From Magicicada septendecula (lineage: Eukaryota; Arthropoda; Insecta; Hemiptera; Cicadidae), in the NCBI GenBank assembly GCA_034769895.1, contig CM068367.1:84993654-85057653 (forward strand): 64,000 bases of DNA. The letters run 5' to 3'. The translations under genes and the position numbers were made by a program. The notes beneath the pieces were generated by a model, which searched no databases, had not been told where the DNA came from, and saw only the letters and a list, made by a program, of their open reading frames with translations. Below, in pieces: positions 1-10,371 of the stretch (within the stretch, counting starts at the first letter, position 1; every line of letters begins with the position of its first letter).

Positions 1-1882
1 TCTGTTTATAACCGAATGAAGATGTAATGGTGAGGTTACTCTTGACCAAAAAACCGCGTCCAGATTATCAATAAGGGTTTAAATGTGATGTCCAGGAGTG
101 TAACAGGAGTTCAGTTCTGTTCTTCGTTCTTCTTAGCGATCCTAGTAGTTGCCGGTCCCAGTGGAATTAGTGTAGTATTACGCCTTCATTAGTCTCTTGA
201 AAGTGAGGTTTAGTGTTTCAATACCAAAGTTCTTCGTGTATGTTTAATTTATATTTGCATTAATTTTGATTTCTTCTGTTATGTATCATCTTGGTTTAAT
301 TGTAAATCGGGTTCATCATCATTCCTTTACTGGAATTAGTTTGAAGAGGGATTTATTAATTCCGTAAACTTTGAGGATGTGTAGAATTCTATTTCCTGAA
401 ATCTAGTTCAGTAGTTTTTAATCAGTTCTTTTTTTTTATGGATTGGCTTTAAGACATTTGATTTATTAAATTTTATTCATTTTATTTTATTTTATTTTTA
501 AATTTGTCTGCTGAACTTTTCCCAATAGCATATAACAATCGAATGTTGAAATCAACAAAATTTCTTGCATTTCTGTTACCCTAACAACCATTACTTTTCC
601 TGTCATTGGATAATATTTGATATCCTAGAGCCAGAATTAGGAAATATGACTACTCTTATTTAATAAAATACTCCATGCTTGGAATTACACCATTTCACAT
701 AAAACTTTCACTTAATCTGCCTTATTAAACCGTATACATTTTACTACATTTTCATCTGACTGGACTTATTAAAAAGGTATTAATTTCCTTTTACAAATAT
801 TAAATTTAGGCCTATCGGTTTTATTACACATGTTATAATTTTGTTTTGTTTTTAACTTAATTTTTCTTTACCTGACCTACTGTACAAAGAGTCACTGGCT
901 TATGGCCACTTATATCAATTTTAATTTCCTGGTTTCAATTATTATATTATTTAGTTCTTCATTGAACCCTTCATTGGTTTTTAACATAACTATAATAACT
1001 ACTTGCCAACTGATTAATACTTATTGTCTTCCTGGCCAAGTTTACAAATATTATTTTTAAACATCTTCATTAATGAATTAAAGTAAATACATTGAACATA
1101 ATATCATACTTAATAAAGGTACTCGTATTTAATTATTTAAATACAATTTTAACATGAATAACATGAGTACCCATGACTTAGTACTTCCTTAAAGCAACGG
1201 CTCTACACTTACTACATACAAAACATAAAATAAATATCCTGTAAACACTATATCATGATACAGTACAACACCAAGTACATTTTATAACACATTAAATATT
1301 AATTGAACAGTGTTTTATACTCAACTCCTACACATTAAACTCATCCCACTAGACACAGTGTTTATATTTTACACCTCATACTACTCATTACATATTTTAT
1401 ATTTAGGTACACCTTCGATGTTTTATTACTTAGTAACCTTACTAGGTACCTTCAATGCATTTTCTAGGTGAGATTGGCCCTCTTGTATTTAATTATAACA
1501 TACTTTGGGCATTGTTTTAAGCCATGTTTACAAAGTTTTTTATGTAACGTCGGGAACCTCAACTCTGTTACGTTACAGTACACGCGTTACAACTTAACCC
1601 CACAGCATGTGTTCCATCTAACTTCTGCGTAGCCAGGCTACTGGACTCTGCCTTTTGTTTGGTTTATTTTGGTGTTGTCAATCGTGGCTAAGTTCGTTCT
1701 GTCAACGATGTTCCCAATTTTCTATTGTTACGTGTAGTCGGACGTTTCTTCATTGTTTCTCCACTGACGTCGGGTCTGACGTGTGTCTAATCGTACTTAT
1801 TTACGACACTGGCCTGGGTTGTCAACTCAAGTGTGTGTGTGCGTACCTCTTGACCACAAAATTATAAAATTTTAATTTTTTG
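1..1882. other. AT-rich non-coding stretch of unknown origin
   Basis: No convincing coding region, RNA gene or element boundary is visible. It lies immediately left of the recognisable 3' LTR of element D. It does not match the stretch 10375-11715, which occupies the corresponding place beside D's other LTR copy. It may be a diverged or replaced part of D's LTR, an older element, or host intron: by position it is inside TRAPPC2L intron 3. The only open frame (1655-1867) has low complexity and no recognisable similarity. Confidence 0.5.
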
Positions 1883-3549
1883 AGCACTATATACTGATTG
1901 CTGTTATTCCTCTATTTTCCTTCCTAAGCATTAAATATTGTCACTATATTATGTATTTCCTTTCATAGATTAAGTTGATGCCCCACAAGTTTGGGTTATT
2001 TTAGGTTTTATGTTTTTACAATTATTTTAATACTTGTTAATTACATTTCTTTTTAAATTCAAATGCTTATTATAATATTTTGTCTTAAAAATGATTTACA
2101 ATTTATACTTGGTGAGTCATTCGCCTCAGATTTACTAATTTCTTTGTTAATTTGTTATAATTTGTACTTGTTTGTTTTTGACAGTTAGGCATTTTCATAG
2201 GCCTAAGTAGCCATTATGGTATTTGACTTATTTCATTCAAATTACATCTCATTTTAGCCTAATGGGCTTTATTTTGTTATTATAATTGGTTGTGTTCTTT
2301 ATTGTTGTGTTTTGGGTCTGTTCATGTGTTATTATTTTGTCACTATTATTTTATACATAATTGTTTATACATATTGTTTACTATCTGGTTTCCTCGTTTT
2401 CTAGTCCTACATTTCTTAACTTTTTTACTTATTTAATTTGCCAATAATAACAATGTGGCTATTATTTACTATTTTTTGATCTTATCAAATATAATATCTA
2501 GGTCTATGGTCTGTATAATTCTTCCAGCCATATCCTATTCATAAACTTGCTTAAATAATTATTTAAATATTATTTGCTAATCTTTGTTTACAATTCATCT
2601 TATTTTATCATTTTTTGTGTGATAAACAACATCACTTTTTATGAACTTATTTTAATAACGATCCCTTATAACATGGGTGTTCATTGATTGGTTTTTAACT
2701 ACTTAATTTTTAAAACAATCTTTACTTTCTTTATCACTACACTTTGGGGTTTTTACACTTTTATTTTGCACTTCACAAATGTTTTTGTTGTTAAGTGTTT
2801 CTAAATGGGTAATCCCTCTAATTACTATCTCACTACCGTACTATCTCTTTCATAACAAAATATCATTAATAATATTAACAATTTTATGTCTTTATATTTC
2901 TATCATTACATCTAACTCTAATTTGTGGGTTAGTTTGCTTTTTTTTATATTTAACATTGCTTAATTGGGTTTCTTTCAATTGTCATTTACTTTTTTGTCC
3001 ATTAATGGATAATAACATTTACTTTTTTTTCTTGTAGGTTAATTATTGGTCTTTTTTTCCAATATTACATTTGAGTGTATTATTTCTCCTGCCCATATTC
3101 TTTATTACTTGTTTGTGTATTATCATTGGTTTTCATCTTTATTTATTTCCCTTCATCTTGGGTTTGTTTCTTCTTCATTTCCCTCCTTCTTCATTTTCAT
3201 TGTATTTGGTTAATACCTTGGTGTTCCACCTTCTCCTTTGGGTTCATTTTAACATGTTACATTGAGTCATTCAATTTCTTTAATTTGTTTCATTTTTGTT
3301 TGGTTTTGGTTTTTTCCCTTCTTCATTTTGTTTGGGTCAATCACTTTCTTCTTTGGTTTTATTCTTGTTTGTTTTTTGTGGTTCCCTTCTTCTTTTGTTT
3401 CCTTTTGTTGGGTCAATCACTTGGGTTAGGTCATGTCGTCATTTGTCGTGTCATTGTCTTTATATTTTATTTATATTAAACATTTTATTTTATATTCAGA
3501 ATCATCTTTTTCATCCCTGGTATTGGGGTGGCTTATTTGTGTTGTAACT
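1883..3549 (-). repeat. 3' LTR copy of element D (partial)
   Basis: T-rich sequence colinear with 11715-12300 plus 14358-15790 (the LINE insertion excluded), with scattered substitutions. It lacks about 350 bp present in the other copy (14608-14957); the gap is flanked there by a short direct repeat, tactttc, consistent with slippage deletion. The open frames read through it (2779-2964, 3071-3547) are leucine/phenylalanine-rich products of the pyrimidine bias and are not genes. Confidence 0.65.
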
Positions 3550-4044
3550 TAATGCCTCTTCTTCAAAATTGATCATTTTGATAAAACACTAGCATAGTTT
3601 TTTATGAAATTATCAGTTATATATAATCTTTTCCTTTCCTTTCTTGTTTTTTTCTCCATTCTTATTTCTCTTCTTACTCGATTCATTCCATTTTATTTGG
3701 ATCTGTTTTTATGTATTTCCATTAGTGTGTTATCCCTTTTATATAATTTTTTCCCTAACTTTTTAGTAGCTGGTTTCTTCCATTACTACTCATTTTTTCT
3801 GAGACCAGAGGAACATCATCTCTGCTCAGTTTATTTTGATTGCTAGACTTTTTCAACAGTCTATCTTAAATACCCTTTTTGTCATCTTGTGACTTAAATT
3901 AATAATAATAATATATTTTGGGATTGTCCACCTTGTGGTTTGTTTTTAGATCACTCTGGCCTTTTACTCATTCTTCCTTCCGCTGTACCTTTGCTATATA
4001 CTGTCATCTACTCATACAGTTGATTGTTTTTTATTTATTCATAT
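3550..4044. other. Non-coding interior of element D next to its 3' LTR
   Basis: Pyrimidine-rich plus strand with no supportable gene. On the minus strand it holds the purine-rich tract just before the LTR. It ends at the target site of element F: the 4-bp sequence atat at 4041-4044 is repeated at 7579-7582. Confidence 0.5.
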
Positions 4045-4626
4045 TGTTACGACGGTCTACTCGATCGTCGTAGGTACAGTGGAAACAAAATAAGTACAAG
4101 ACACCAATTAAGTCACTAATCACACCTTTAATTGTTATAGTAAAACAGTTCGTAATTAACAACACAGTGTCTACAACAAATCAAATGAAATTGTTCATAT
4201 GCAATAAAATGTCCACTAATATTAAAACTCAACTGTATTACAATTATACCGTCCGAATATAAACGCAACAATTCACTAATAACTACTTGAACGTACACCG
4301 TAATAACCCGAACCGCTCTGTAAAATATATCGCACTAATACTCTCGAACCGCACAGTCAAAAATCTCGCATTGAACTGAAAACTAAGGCCGCGACGCGAT
4401 GTATTTATAGTTACGTTCACACACCAGAAGCTTCCAAACTGCGTCTTATCTCTCGCGAACTACGTAATTGCTGTGGCCTTGACACAGTTCGAGCACCCGA
4501 GCGAAGGCTGGCCCAGTCGAGAAAATTCTCGCAACATGCGTTTAGTAGCACGTACACCACACGCTTACGTCGAGATCTTTCTGGCGCATTCGATAAACGC
4601 GTAGATTGTTCTATGCTGTCGTAGCA
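4045..4626 (-). repeat. 3' LTR of element F
   Basis: 582 bp, the downstream copy in the element's minus-strand reading direction. It matches 6997-7578 with about 2% difference. The protease frame runs on into this LTR and stops at 4417, so the last roughly 70 residues of that frame are LTR-encoded. Confidence 0.9.
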
Positions 4627-5682
4627 CTGCCCCCTCCTTAAGCCTGTTCGTCCCGAACTGGCAAAGCGTCTTCGAAGTAATACTCGACCAGGCGATCTAG
4701 GTGGCCATCCTTGCGAAGGATAATTTTCCCGTTCTTCGAATTCAGTCTCGTGTGATCCGAACATCACGTTCCCAGGAATGCGAATCTTTCGCGCAACCAC
4801 TAGCTTCGCTGGAATCACTCTCATTGCGTCATGTACTAATGACCTAAATACCACTGGCTGATCCAAGTTTGTTTGGTTCTCGTCAACAACCTCTTGCGTA
4901 ACCTCATCTTCAGCCACTTTACCCTCGGCCGCTTCTATCAGCTCAGGAACAAGCAAGAGTTTTGTCTCGACACCCATAGTTGGCTCTCCAATCACTTCTT
5001 TTGTCGTTATACTTATTTGTACTTCCTCTGCTAGTTCTGCCTCCATTTCCGCTTGCAACAGGGAGGTTTCCTCTTGACCAGACTTGTTGAATTTTTCTTC
5101 GACTAATGCCACTCGCTTAATCGAATGGTTGGTAGACCCTGTCATTTTAGCCATGCAAAGCTTTATCTTCTCTTGGCCAACTTTCAGGACATTCTCTCTT
5201 AAGTCCACAACGAATCCGTAGGCATTCATAATGTCCGTGCCAAGAATCAATTCATCGACAATGTCTGCAACGAGCATTTGGTGGCTAAACTCAAGAAGAC
5301 CCAGGCGTACACGTACGTCTACCTTTCCTAGCACCTTGACGGGGCTTCCAGTCACAGTCTGTATTGTACAAGAGCTAATTAGAGGATGGCGGTTACAGAC
5401 TAAGTCAGGGCGCACAATGGACACTGTTGCGCCCGTGTCAACTGTAAATGATGTTGGTTTACCATCCGCAAATCCACTAACAATCAAGTTTCCACTGATC
5501 TTATGTAGCGTGGAAACTGTGTGCTGTTCTGGGCCTTTACTTCTCCAATTGGTGCGATCAGTCTCTTCTCTCTGTATCTTCTTCTCCCAACAGTCTACCT
5601 GTAGATGACCACGTTTTCCACAGTTGTAACATTTCGGTCTTCTGTCTTTTTCAAATCGTTGCGACTCTCTTGAACTTTTGAA
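4417..5682 (-). pseudogene. Zinc knuckle and aspartic protease frame of element F
   Basis: This frame follows directly, and in the same phase, after the TAG stop that closes the gag frame at 5683-5685. It opens with a CX2CX4HX4C zinc knuckle (CYNCGKRGHLQVDC, about 5630-5589), the nucleic-acid-binding motif of Gag nucleocapsid. A retropepsin-like domain follows, with the catalytic DTGA motif (FTVDTGATVSIV) and a downstream LILGTD segment. An acidic linker and a basic, arginine-rich tail run into the LTR. In an intact Ty3/gypsy element, reverse transcriptase would follow the protease; here it is missing. The first ATG-independent part is reached only if the TAG is read through or was gained by mutation. 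I favour a decayed copy, but suppression of a single in-frame stop cannot be excluded. Confidence 0.8.
4627..4642 (-). other. Polypurine tract of element F
   Basis: Read on the minus strand the sequence is AAGGAGGGGGCAG directly before the TG of the 3' LTR. This is the expected position and composition of a plus-strand priming site. Confidence 0.7.
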
Positions 5683-6906
5683 CTATTTGTCCGACAACAC
5701 TGTTTTTCTGCACCCATCGTAACGGTAATGTGATACAGGGATCTTCTGACTGCAACGTGATGGCACAAACCCATTAATGTAGCGGGACGCTGACCTGGCA
5801 GCTTCAAACTCTAGGGCGTGAACAAGAGCTTCTGAGCTATCTCGGTGTCTTGCCATTCGTAACACTTGCTGAAGTTCACAATCTCCGATGCCATCAATAA
5901 ATGTCTGCACCGTAAACCTTATTCGGAAGTCTTCTGGTGCTTCAGGATAGGCCAATCTAATCAATCTGTCGATACTTGCTTCAAATTCTTGCAGACTTTC
6001 CCCGGAAAGTTGTCGTCTTGTTCTCAACTGAGCGTAGTACACATCTCGCAAATGTTTATCACCATACCGTAATTCCAGAGCTTTTATCAACTCGGCATAG
6101 GTGTTCTGGCTGTCAGGTGGCACTTTCTGTAATAGTTCTGCCGCGGGTCCTTTTAATGCAAGAACAAGTGAAACAGCCTTGTCTTTTTCTGTCCAATTAT
6201 TTGCGCATGCAGCAGCTTCAAATTGGCGGAGGTACGTTGCCCAGTGAGTGCTTCCGTCAAAGGTTGGAGCTTTGACATGAACTGTCCCTACTGCAGGCAA
6301 AGTGACTTTCTCTGTTAACTTATTTTCTGTGTCTTTTTCTGTCTTGATCACTGGTACAGTCTGTTCAGAAATTTGTTTTGGTTGAATCTTCATGCACTGT
6401 TCAACTTCACTTTTAATTTGTTCTCTTATGTTTGCCATTGAGTTTTCCACTGCAGATATTTTATTTGAAACAGATTCTTCTATAACAGATATTTTTGTAG
6501 ACATCGATTCTTCAACAGTCAAGACAGATTTTTCTACTTCAGCTATTTTTAATGTCATTGATTCTTGTACCTCCGATATTTTAGTAACTTGTTTATTAAG
6601 CTCACCTCGTAGGATACCCAATTCTGCGGTACTGTGTTCTTGCAACTGTTTCTGCATAACTTCAAAGAGAGCTTCCGTTTTATCTGCTTCTTGCTTACGT
6701 TTTTCATCCTGTCTTTCTTCTGTTTCTAGCATTAGTGATTTCTGACGTTCCTCAGCCTCTTCTCTTTCCTGTCTTCGTTTCTCATCCTGTCGTTTTTCTG
6801 CTTCTTCCGCCTCCTGTCTGCGTTTCTCATCCTGTCGTTTTTCTGCTTCTTCCTGTGTCTGCCGCAGCAGTGTTTGTAAAGCTTCCATCATCTGACTGGG
6901 ATCCAT
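5683..6906 (-). CDS. gag: Gag (capsid) of Ty3/gypsy element F
   Basis: A 407-residue structural protein that would assemble cytoplasmic particles around the element RNA. Residues about 10-75 are charged repeats built on RQDEKRRQEAEEAEK, followed by a predicted coiled coil to about residue 180. The region from about 205 to 370 has the conserved Ty3/gypsy capsid layout: an APTFDG entry, a W-rich YLRQFEA helix, the ALKGPAAELL segment, a YGD motif, then LRTRRQ and SLQEFEASI. The ATG at 6906 is the first in the interior and leaves a 90-base leader after the LTR. The frame ends in a TAG, with the zinc knuckle in phase just beyond it, so the capsid is cut off from its nucleocapsid. The capsid fold itself looks intact. 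Confidence 0.85.
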   Translation of the reverse strand: MDPSQMMEALQTLLRQTQEEAEKRQDEKRRQEAEEAEKRQDEKRRQEREEAEERQKSLMLETEERQDEKRKQEADKTEALFEVMQKQLQEHSTAELGILRGELNKQVTKISEVQESMTLKIAEVEKSVLTVEESMSTKISVIEESVSNKISAVENSMANIREQIKSEVEQCMKIQPKQISEQTVPVIKTEKDTENKLTEKVTLPAVGTVHVKAPTFDGSTHWATYLRQFEAAACANNWTEKDKAVSLVLALKGPAAELLQKVPPDSQNTYAELIKALELRYGDKHLRDVYYAQLRTRRQLSGESLQEFEASIDRLIRLAYPEAPEDFRIRFTVQTFIDGIGDCELQQVLRMARHRDSSEALVHALEFEAARSASRYINGFVPSRCSQKIPVSHYRYDGCRKTVLSDK

Positions 6907-6974
6907 TGTTTATCGATTAATTACGAATCACACTCGTCTTGTACAAAGCGTCCCCTGTTTCCACTGTTAACCGT

Positions 6975-6996
6975 TCTATCCCAGTTCTGACACCAC
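6975..6996 (-). other. Primer-binding-site region of element F
   Basis: On the minus strand, GTGGTGTCAGAACTGGGATA starts at the last LTR base, in the position of a tRNA primer-binding site with the usual TGG near the LTR edge. I did not assign the tRNA. Confidence 0.6.
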
Positions 6997-7578
6997 TGTT
7001 ACGACGGTCTACTCGATCATCGTAGGTACAGTGGAAACAAAATAAGTACAAGACACCAATTAAGTCACTAATCACACCTTTAATTGTTATAGTAAAACAG
7101 TTCGTAATTAACAACACAGTGTCTACAACAAATCAAATGAAATTGTTCATACGCAATAAAATGTCCACTAATATTAAAACTCAACTGTATTACAATTATA
7201 CCGTCCGAATATAAACGCAACACTTCACTAATAACTACTTGAACGTACACCGTAATAACCCGAACCGCTCTGTAAAATATATCGCACTAATACTCTCGAA
7301 CCGCACAGTCAAAAATCTCGCATTGAACTGAAAACTAAGGCCGCGACGCGATGTATTTATAGTTAAGCTCACACACCAGAAGCTTCCAAACTGCGTCTTA
7401 TCTCTCGCGAACTACGTAACTGCTGCGGCCTTGACACAGTCCGAGCGCCCGAGCGAAGGCTGGCCCAGTCGAGAAAACTCTCGCAACATGCGTTTAGTAG
7501 CACGTACACCACACGCTTACGTCGAGATCTTTCTGGCGCATTCGATAAACGCGTAGATTGTTCTATGCTGTCGTAGCA
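6997..7578 (-). repeat. 5' LTR of element F
   Basis: 582 bp, TG...CA ends, with atat directly after it (7579-7582) as the second half of the target duplication. The open frame 7369-7596 inside it is the same LTR-encoded arginine-rich stretch seen at the end of the protease frame, not a gene. Confidence 0.9.
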
Positions 7579-7582
7579 ATAT

Positions 7583-8691
7583 GTTAATTTTATCATATCT
7601 AACTTTTATTAGTTTGTTTTTCTTTTCTTCTTGTGATCATTTTAATTATCTTAAGACATCTTTTTTCTTTTTCTTGGTTGTTTACCAATATTCTGCTTTA
7701 GCCATTTTTTGTATAATTGTTTTATACATAACTTCTCCTTTTTCTTTGTACCAGTTCAGATTTTTTTTCTCTTTTTTTTCTTTGAATACCTTAAATTCAT
7801 TATTATTTCAGGTATTTATTTTAGCAGTTTTTGCTTGATTTTATTTTTGTTTATTTTATTTTGTTTTAAATCTTATTTTTGATAATTTTTTGTAAGTTAG
7901 TTTTTCTTACTTTATAGGAATTTTTGTAACTTATTCCTTTTTTAGTACTTTTTGTTTAACTATTATCGTAAGTTTGTGGTTCTTACTTTTTTGTAGGAAT
8001 TTTTGTAACTTATTCCTTCTTATAATTTTTTATATTATACTTCATATGTCAACTTTATTTATATTGTAAGTTGATCTTACTTTGTAGGAATTTTTGTAAC
8101 TTATTCCTTTCTTAATACTTTATATTAGGCCTCATAAGTCATCGAAATATGGTTGTAAGTTGTGCTCACATAATTTTTGAATTTTGGCGTTTATTTATTT
8201 TATTTATTGTAATTTATTTTTCTTCGTAAAACTTTTTTATAGAAGCTTGATTGTAAACTCCTTTTATCTTTTTGGTGGTTATATTACTTATTTCATAAGT
8301 ATTGTTTCCATTATCTTTGGTGATGACATAGGGTGATACATAGGTTATACATAGGACTTGTTATTTATACTTTTTTGTAAGGTGATCTTCTCCTTTTCTT
8401 TCATTATTATTGCCTTCTCTTGTATATTACACTCTTTGTTGTCTTTCTTCTCTACTCCTTCAAATGTTGGATATTTGAACATTTATTCTGGATAATTTTT
8501 TTAAATATTATTTATTATGGTTTATTAGTTCTCATTTAATTCGTCTTAGTCGTTTAGTCATTTCTTGTCAATTCTTGTTTTGGTGATTATTAATTGGTTT
8601 AATTTACTTTAATACTCCTTCCCTTCCATTGGTTTGCCTGGTCATTATCTTGAAGATCAGTCCCATTTATCGGCGTGTATCTTCATTTTGT
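7583..8691 (-). repeat. Non-coding tail of element D with repeated short hairpins
   Basis: No gene. On the plus strand, units of roughly 75-100 bp recur, each with an imperfect palindrome of the form GTAAG-loop-CTTAC (7892-7910, 7968-7986, 8067-8081, degenerate at 8155-8169). The first three are each followed by a variant of taggaatttttgtaacttattcc, positions shared unit to unit. The same arrangement, in the other orientation, follows gag in element C. The conservation suggests an RNA or replication role, but none is known to me. Confidence 0.55.
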
Positions 8692-9711
8692 TTACCCATG
8701 GTCCATCATTTCCTCTGTACTTGTGGTTCGGATGACCTTGGTGTGTATAACTATTTCTGTTCGTGTGAAATAGGTATCTTCCACCTCGTACCACAATTCT
8801 TCTAATATCATATGTTCAGTTGCCTCCATGCCTACGACATTCAATACATTTTGATTAATCAAAGAAGTTGTTAATTGTACCTCCTTCGTTAATTTTATTA
8901 TTGATTTTTTATTTTGCATTTCCCATTCTGGTGGGCTCCAGTGTTTTAGGGATCTCCTTAATTTGTTATACACTGTCTTGTTGTAAGTCCTTTCTATTTC
9001 TGGCATCTTCCATTGAAGCATAGATTTGCTGAATTTTTCACCCGCTGGCTTGCTGTGAATTCCCTCTATAATTGCTTTTAAGGTCCTCCTACAGTCTTTG
9101 TATTTCATTAACTTGCTTTGGTCAGTAATTGGTAAATTGAATACATCAATTAGTCCGTTCTCCATCATCTCCACTTCTTCTCTTGTTTTCAGTAGTTTCT
9201 TTTTATATATTTTTCCTATTTCCTTTGTTTCCTTCATCTTCTTAATTATTTGATTCTTCTTTCTTCCTCTTCTACTGTTGGTTTTTATGCGCTTGATTTT
9301 CTCGGTGTTATTGTTACCTTTATTTTCAGAAAACAATACACTCGATTCTTCTACAATTTCCATCTCCTTACTACCTTCATAAGTGGTGTCTAGTGTTTCA
9401 TTCAATGGTTTGAAACCACTATGTATTGTCTCTCTTAACTTTCTGAAACACCTATCGAATGTTTCGTTTAAAAATTCCCTGTCTTCCTTTCTTTGTTCTT
9501 TTGCTTCTTCCTTGTCTTGCTTTCTTTGTTCTTTCGCTTCTTCCTTGTCCTGCTTTCTTTGTTCCTGCATTTGTCCGAATTGCTCCATCATCATCCTCAT
9601 CATTTTATCTAATTTCGTCTCTTCTTGGGTGAGTTCTGGCATTTTCTTCTGTTGCTTCACTTCCACGTTCTTGATTATTTCTTTTTTTGTTTGAGTTTTT
9701 GGTTGTTTCAT
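8692..9711 (-). CDS. Gag-like second frame of element D
   Basis: 339 residues, unknown family. It starts with ATG at 9711, overlapping the TGA of the preceding frame (ATGA arrangement), which suggests coupled translation or an ancestral single frame. Residues 1-45 are basic and methionine-rich. Residues about 48-80 carry three copies of EQRKQDKEEAK, a charged helical repeat. Residues about 140-165 hold a very basic patch (RRGRKK) that could bind nucleic acid or act as a nuclear signal. The C-terminal half has tryptophans and looks globular. There is no zinc knuckle, protease or polymerase motif. Position after the primer-binding site supports a Gag role; that is inference. Confidence 0.55.
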   Translation of the reverse strand: MKQPKTQTKKEIIKNVEVKQQKKMPELTQEETKLDKMMRMMMEQFGQMQEQRKQDKEEAKEQRKQDKEEAKEQRKEDREFLNETFDRCFRKLRETIHSGFKPLNETLDTTYEGSKEMEIVEESSVLFSENKGNNNTEKIKRIKTNSRRGRKKNQIIKKMKETKEIGKIYKKKLLKTREEVEMMENGLIDVFNLPITDQSKLMKYKDCRRTLKAIIEGIHSKPAGEKFSKSMLQWKMPEIERTYNKTVYNKLRRSLKHWSPPEWEMQNKKSIIKLTKEVQLTTSLINQNVLNVVGMEATEHMILEELWYEVEDTYFTRTEIVIHTKVIRTTSTEEMMDHG

Positions 9712-10289
9712 TTTTTATTATTTGGCATTTCCTTGAACTCTTCTACTTGATTATGTACCTTCCTCCAATTACAAATATCTTCTCTGGATAGTTCAAACAT
9801 AACCCTTATCCGTTCCCTTAATTCTGCGTTTTCTGTTTGTATCGGGGTTTCTGGTTGCCTTATTGATTGTCTCCATTGTTCATACTCCTCCTGTGTATAT
9901 TCCTCTGTCACCAGTGCGTATACTCCCGTTCTTTCGTTTTTCATTTGTGTTTCATTTTTGTACCATTTTTTCCAATCTTCTTCAGTCATTCTTTCCACCT
10001 TGTTATCACGTTTTTCGTAGGCTGTCCCGATAGTCTCTTCTTCATTATACTTGGTGTCCAGCTTCCACATTTCATCATAAATATCTCTCAGTGACATTTT
10101 GTCGTTTGGTGATCCCACTGCATTCGCACAACTCATTTGTGCTCGTTCATGATCCGTGGTATTTTTCTTGATGTACTCCATCTCCTTGCTGAATTTTTTA
10201 AACAACCCTGTCGTCCATTCTGCATAACTCAATTGGTTCTGTTGTTTGGGCATTTTCGTTTGTTGTTGTAGCATATCTTTTTGTTTCAT
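9708..10289 (-). CDS. Gag-like first frame of element D
   Basis: 193 residues, glutamine/lysine-rich at the start, then a predicted helical region (KKFSKEMEYIKK...), several EEW/EQW tryptophan motifs and a charged C-terminus. It begins 65 bases inside the primer-binding site (10354-10371) and overlaps the next frame by four bases. I do not recognise the family; the location directly after the primer-binding site is that of gag. It could be matrix-like, with the 339-residue frame supplying the rest. Confidence 0.55.
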   Translation of the reverse strand: MKQKDMLQQQTKMPKQQNQLSYAEWTTGLFKKFSKEMEYIKKNTTDHERAQMSCANAVGSPNDKMSLRDIYDEMWKLDTKYNEEETIGTAYEKRDNKVERMTEEDWKKWYKNETQMKNERTGVYALVTEEYTQEEYEQWRQSIRQPETPIQTENAELRERIRVMFELSREDICNWRKVHNQVEEFKEMPNNKK

Positions 10290-10353
10290 CTTTTTTCATC
10301 TTTGTATTGTAACCAAAGAATGTCTCATAATCGCCGCTGGTCTTCTTTTAAAA

Positions 10354-10371
10354 GCCCCACGTTGGGCGCCA
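10354..10371 (-). other. tRNA-Lys1,2-type primer-binding site of element D
   Basis: Minus strand TGGCGCCCAACGTGGGGC, the 18-nt sequence used by retroviruses primed with tRNA-Lys1,2 (established for MPMV and visna). It lies three bases inside the LTR end, as in element C. A second, weaker match (TTTGGCGCCACCCGGG, minus strand) lies at about 10559-10578 inside the LTR. Confidence 0.85.

Larger units (their letters stand above)
4045..7578 (-). mobile_element. Element F: pol-deleted Ty3/gypsy LTR retrotransposon
   Basis: Complete ends. Two 582-bp LTRs (4045-4626 and 6997-7578) begin and end with TG...CA and differ at roughly 11 positions by eye. They are flanked by the 4-bp target duplication atat (4041-4044, 7579-7582). 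The 2370-bp interior, read on the minus strand, has a primer-binding-site region at 6996-6975, gag, a CCHC zinc knuckle, an aspartic protease, then a polypurine tract (about 4628-4640) before the 3' LTR. Reverse transcriptase, RNase H and integrase are absent, so this is a non-autonomous deletion derivative. It is inserted in the non-coding tail of element D. Confidence 0.9.

Noticed and set aside
2779..3846. Several hydrophobic open frames on the plus strand looking like membrane proteins
   Set aside because: They arise from a T-rich LTR read on the wrong strand. The same frames recur, with differences, at 14865-15788 in the other LTR copy, and no domain pattern is present.
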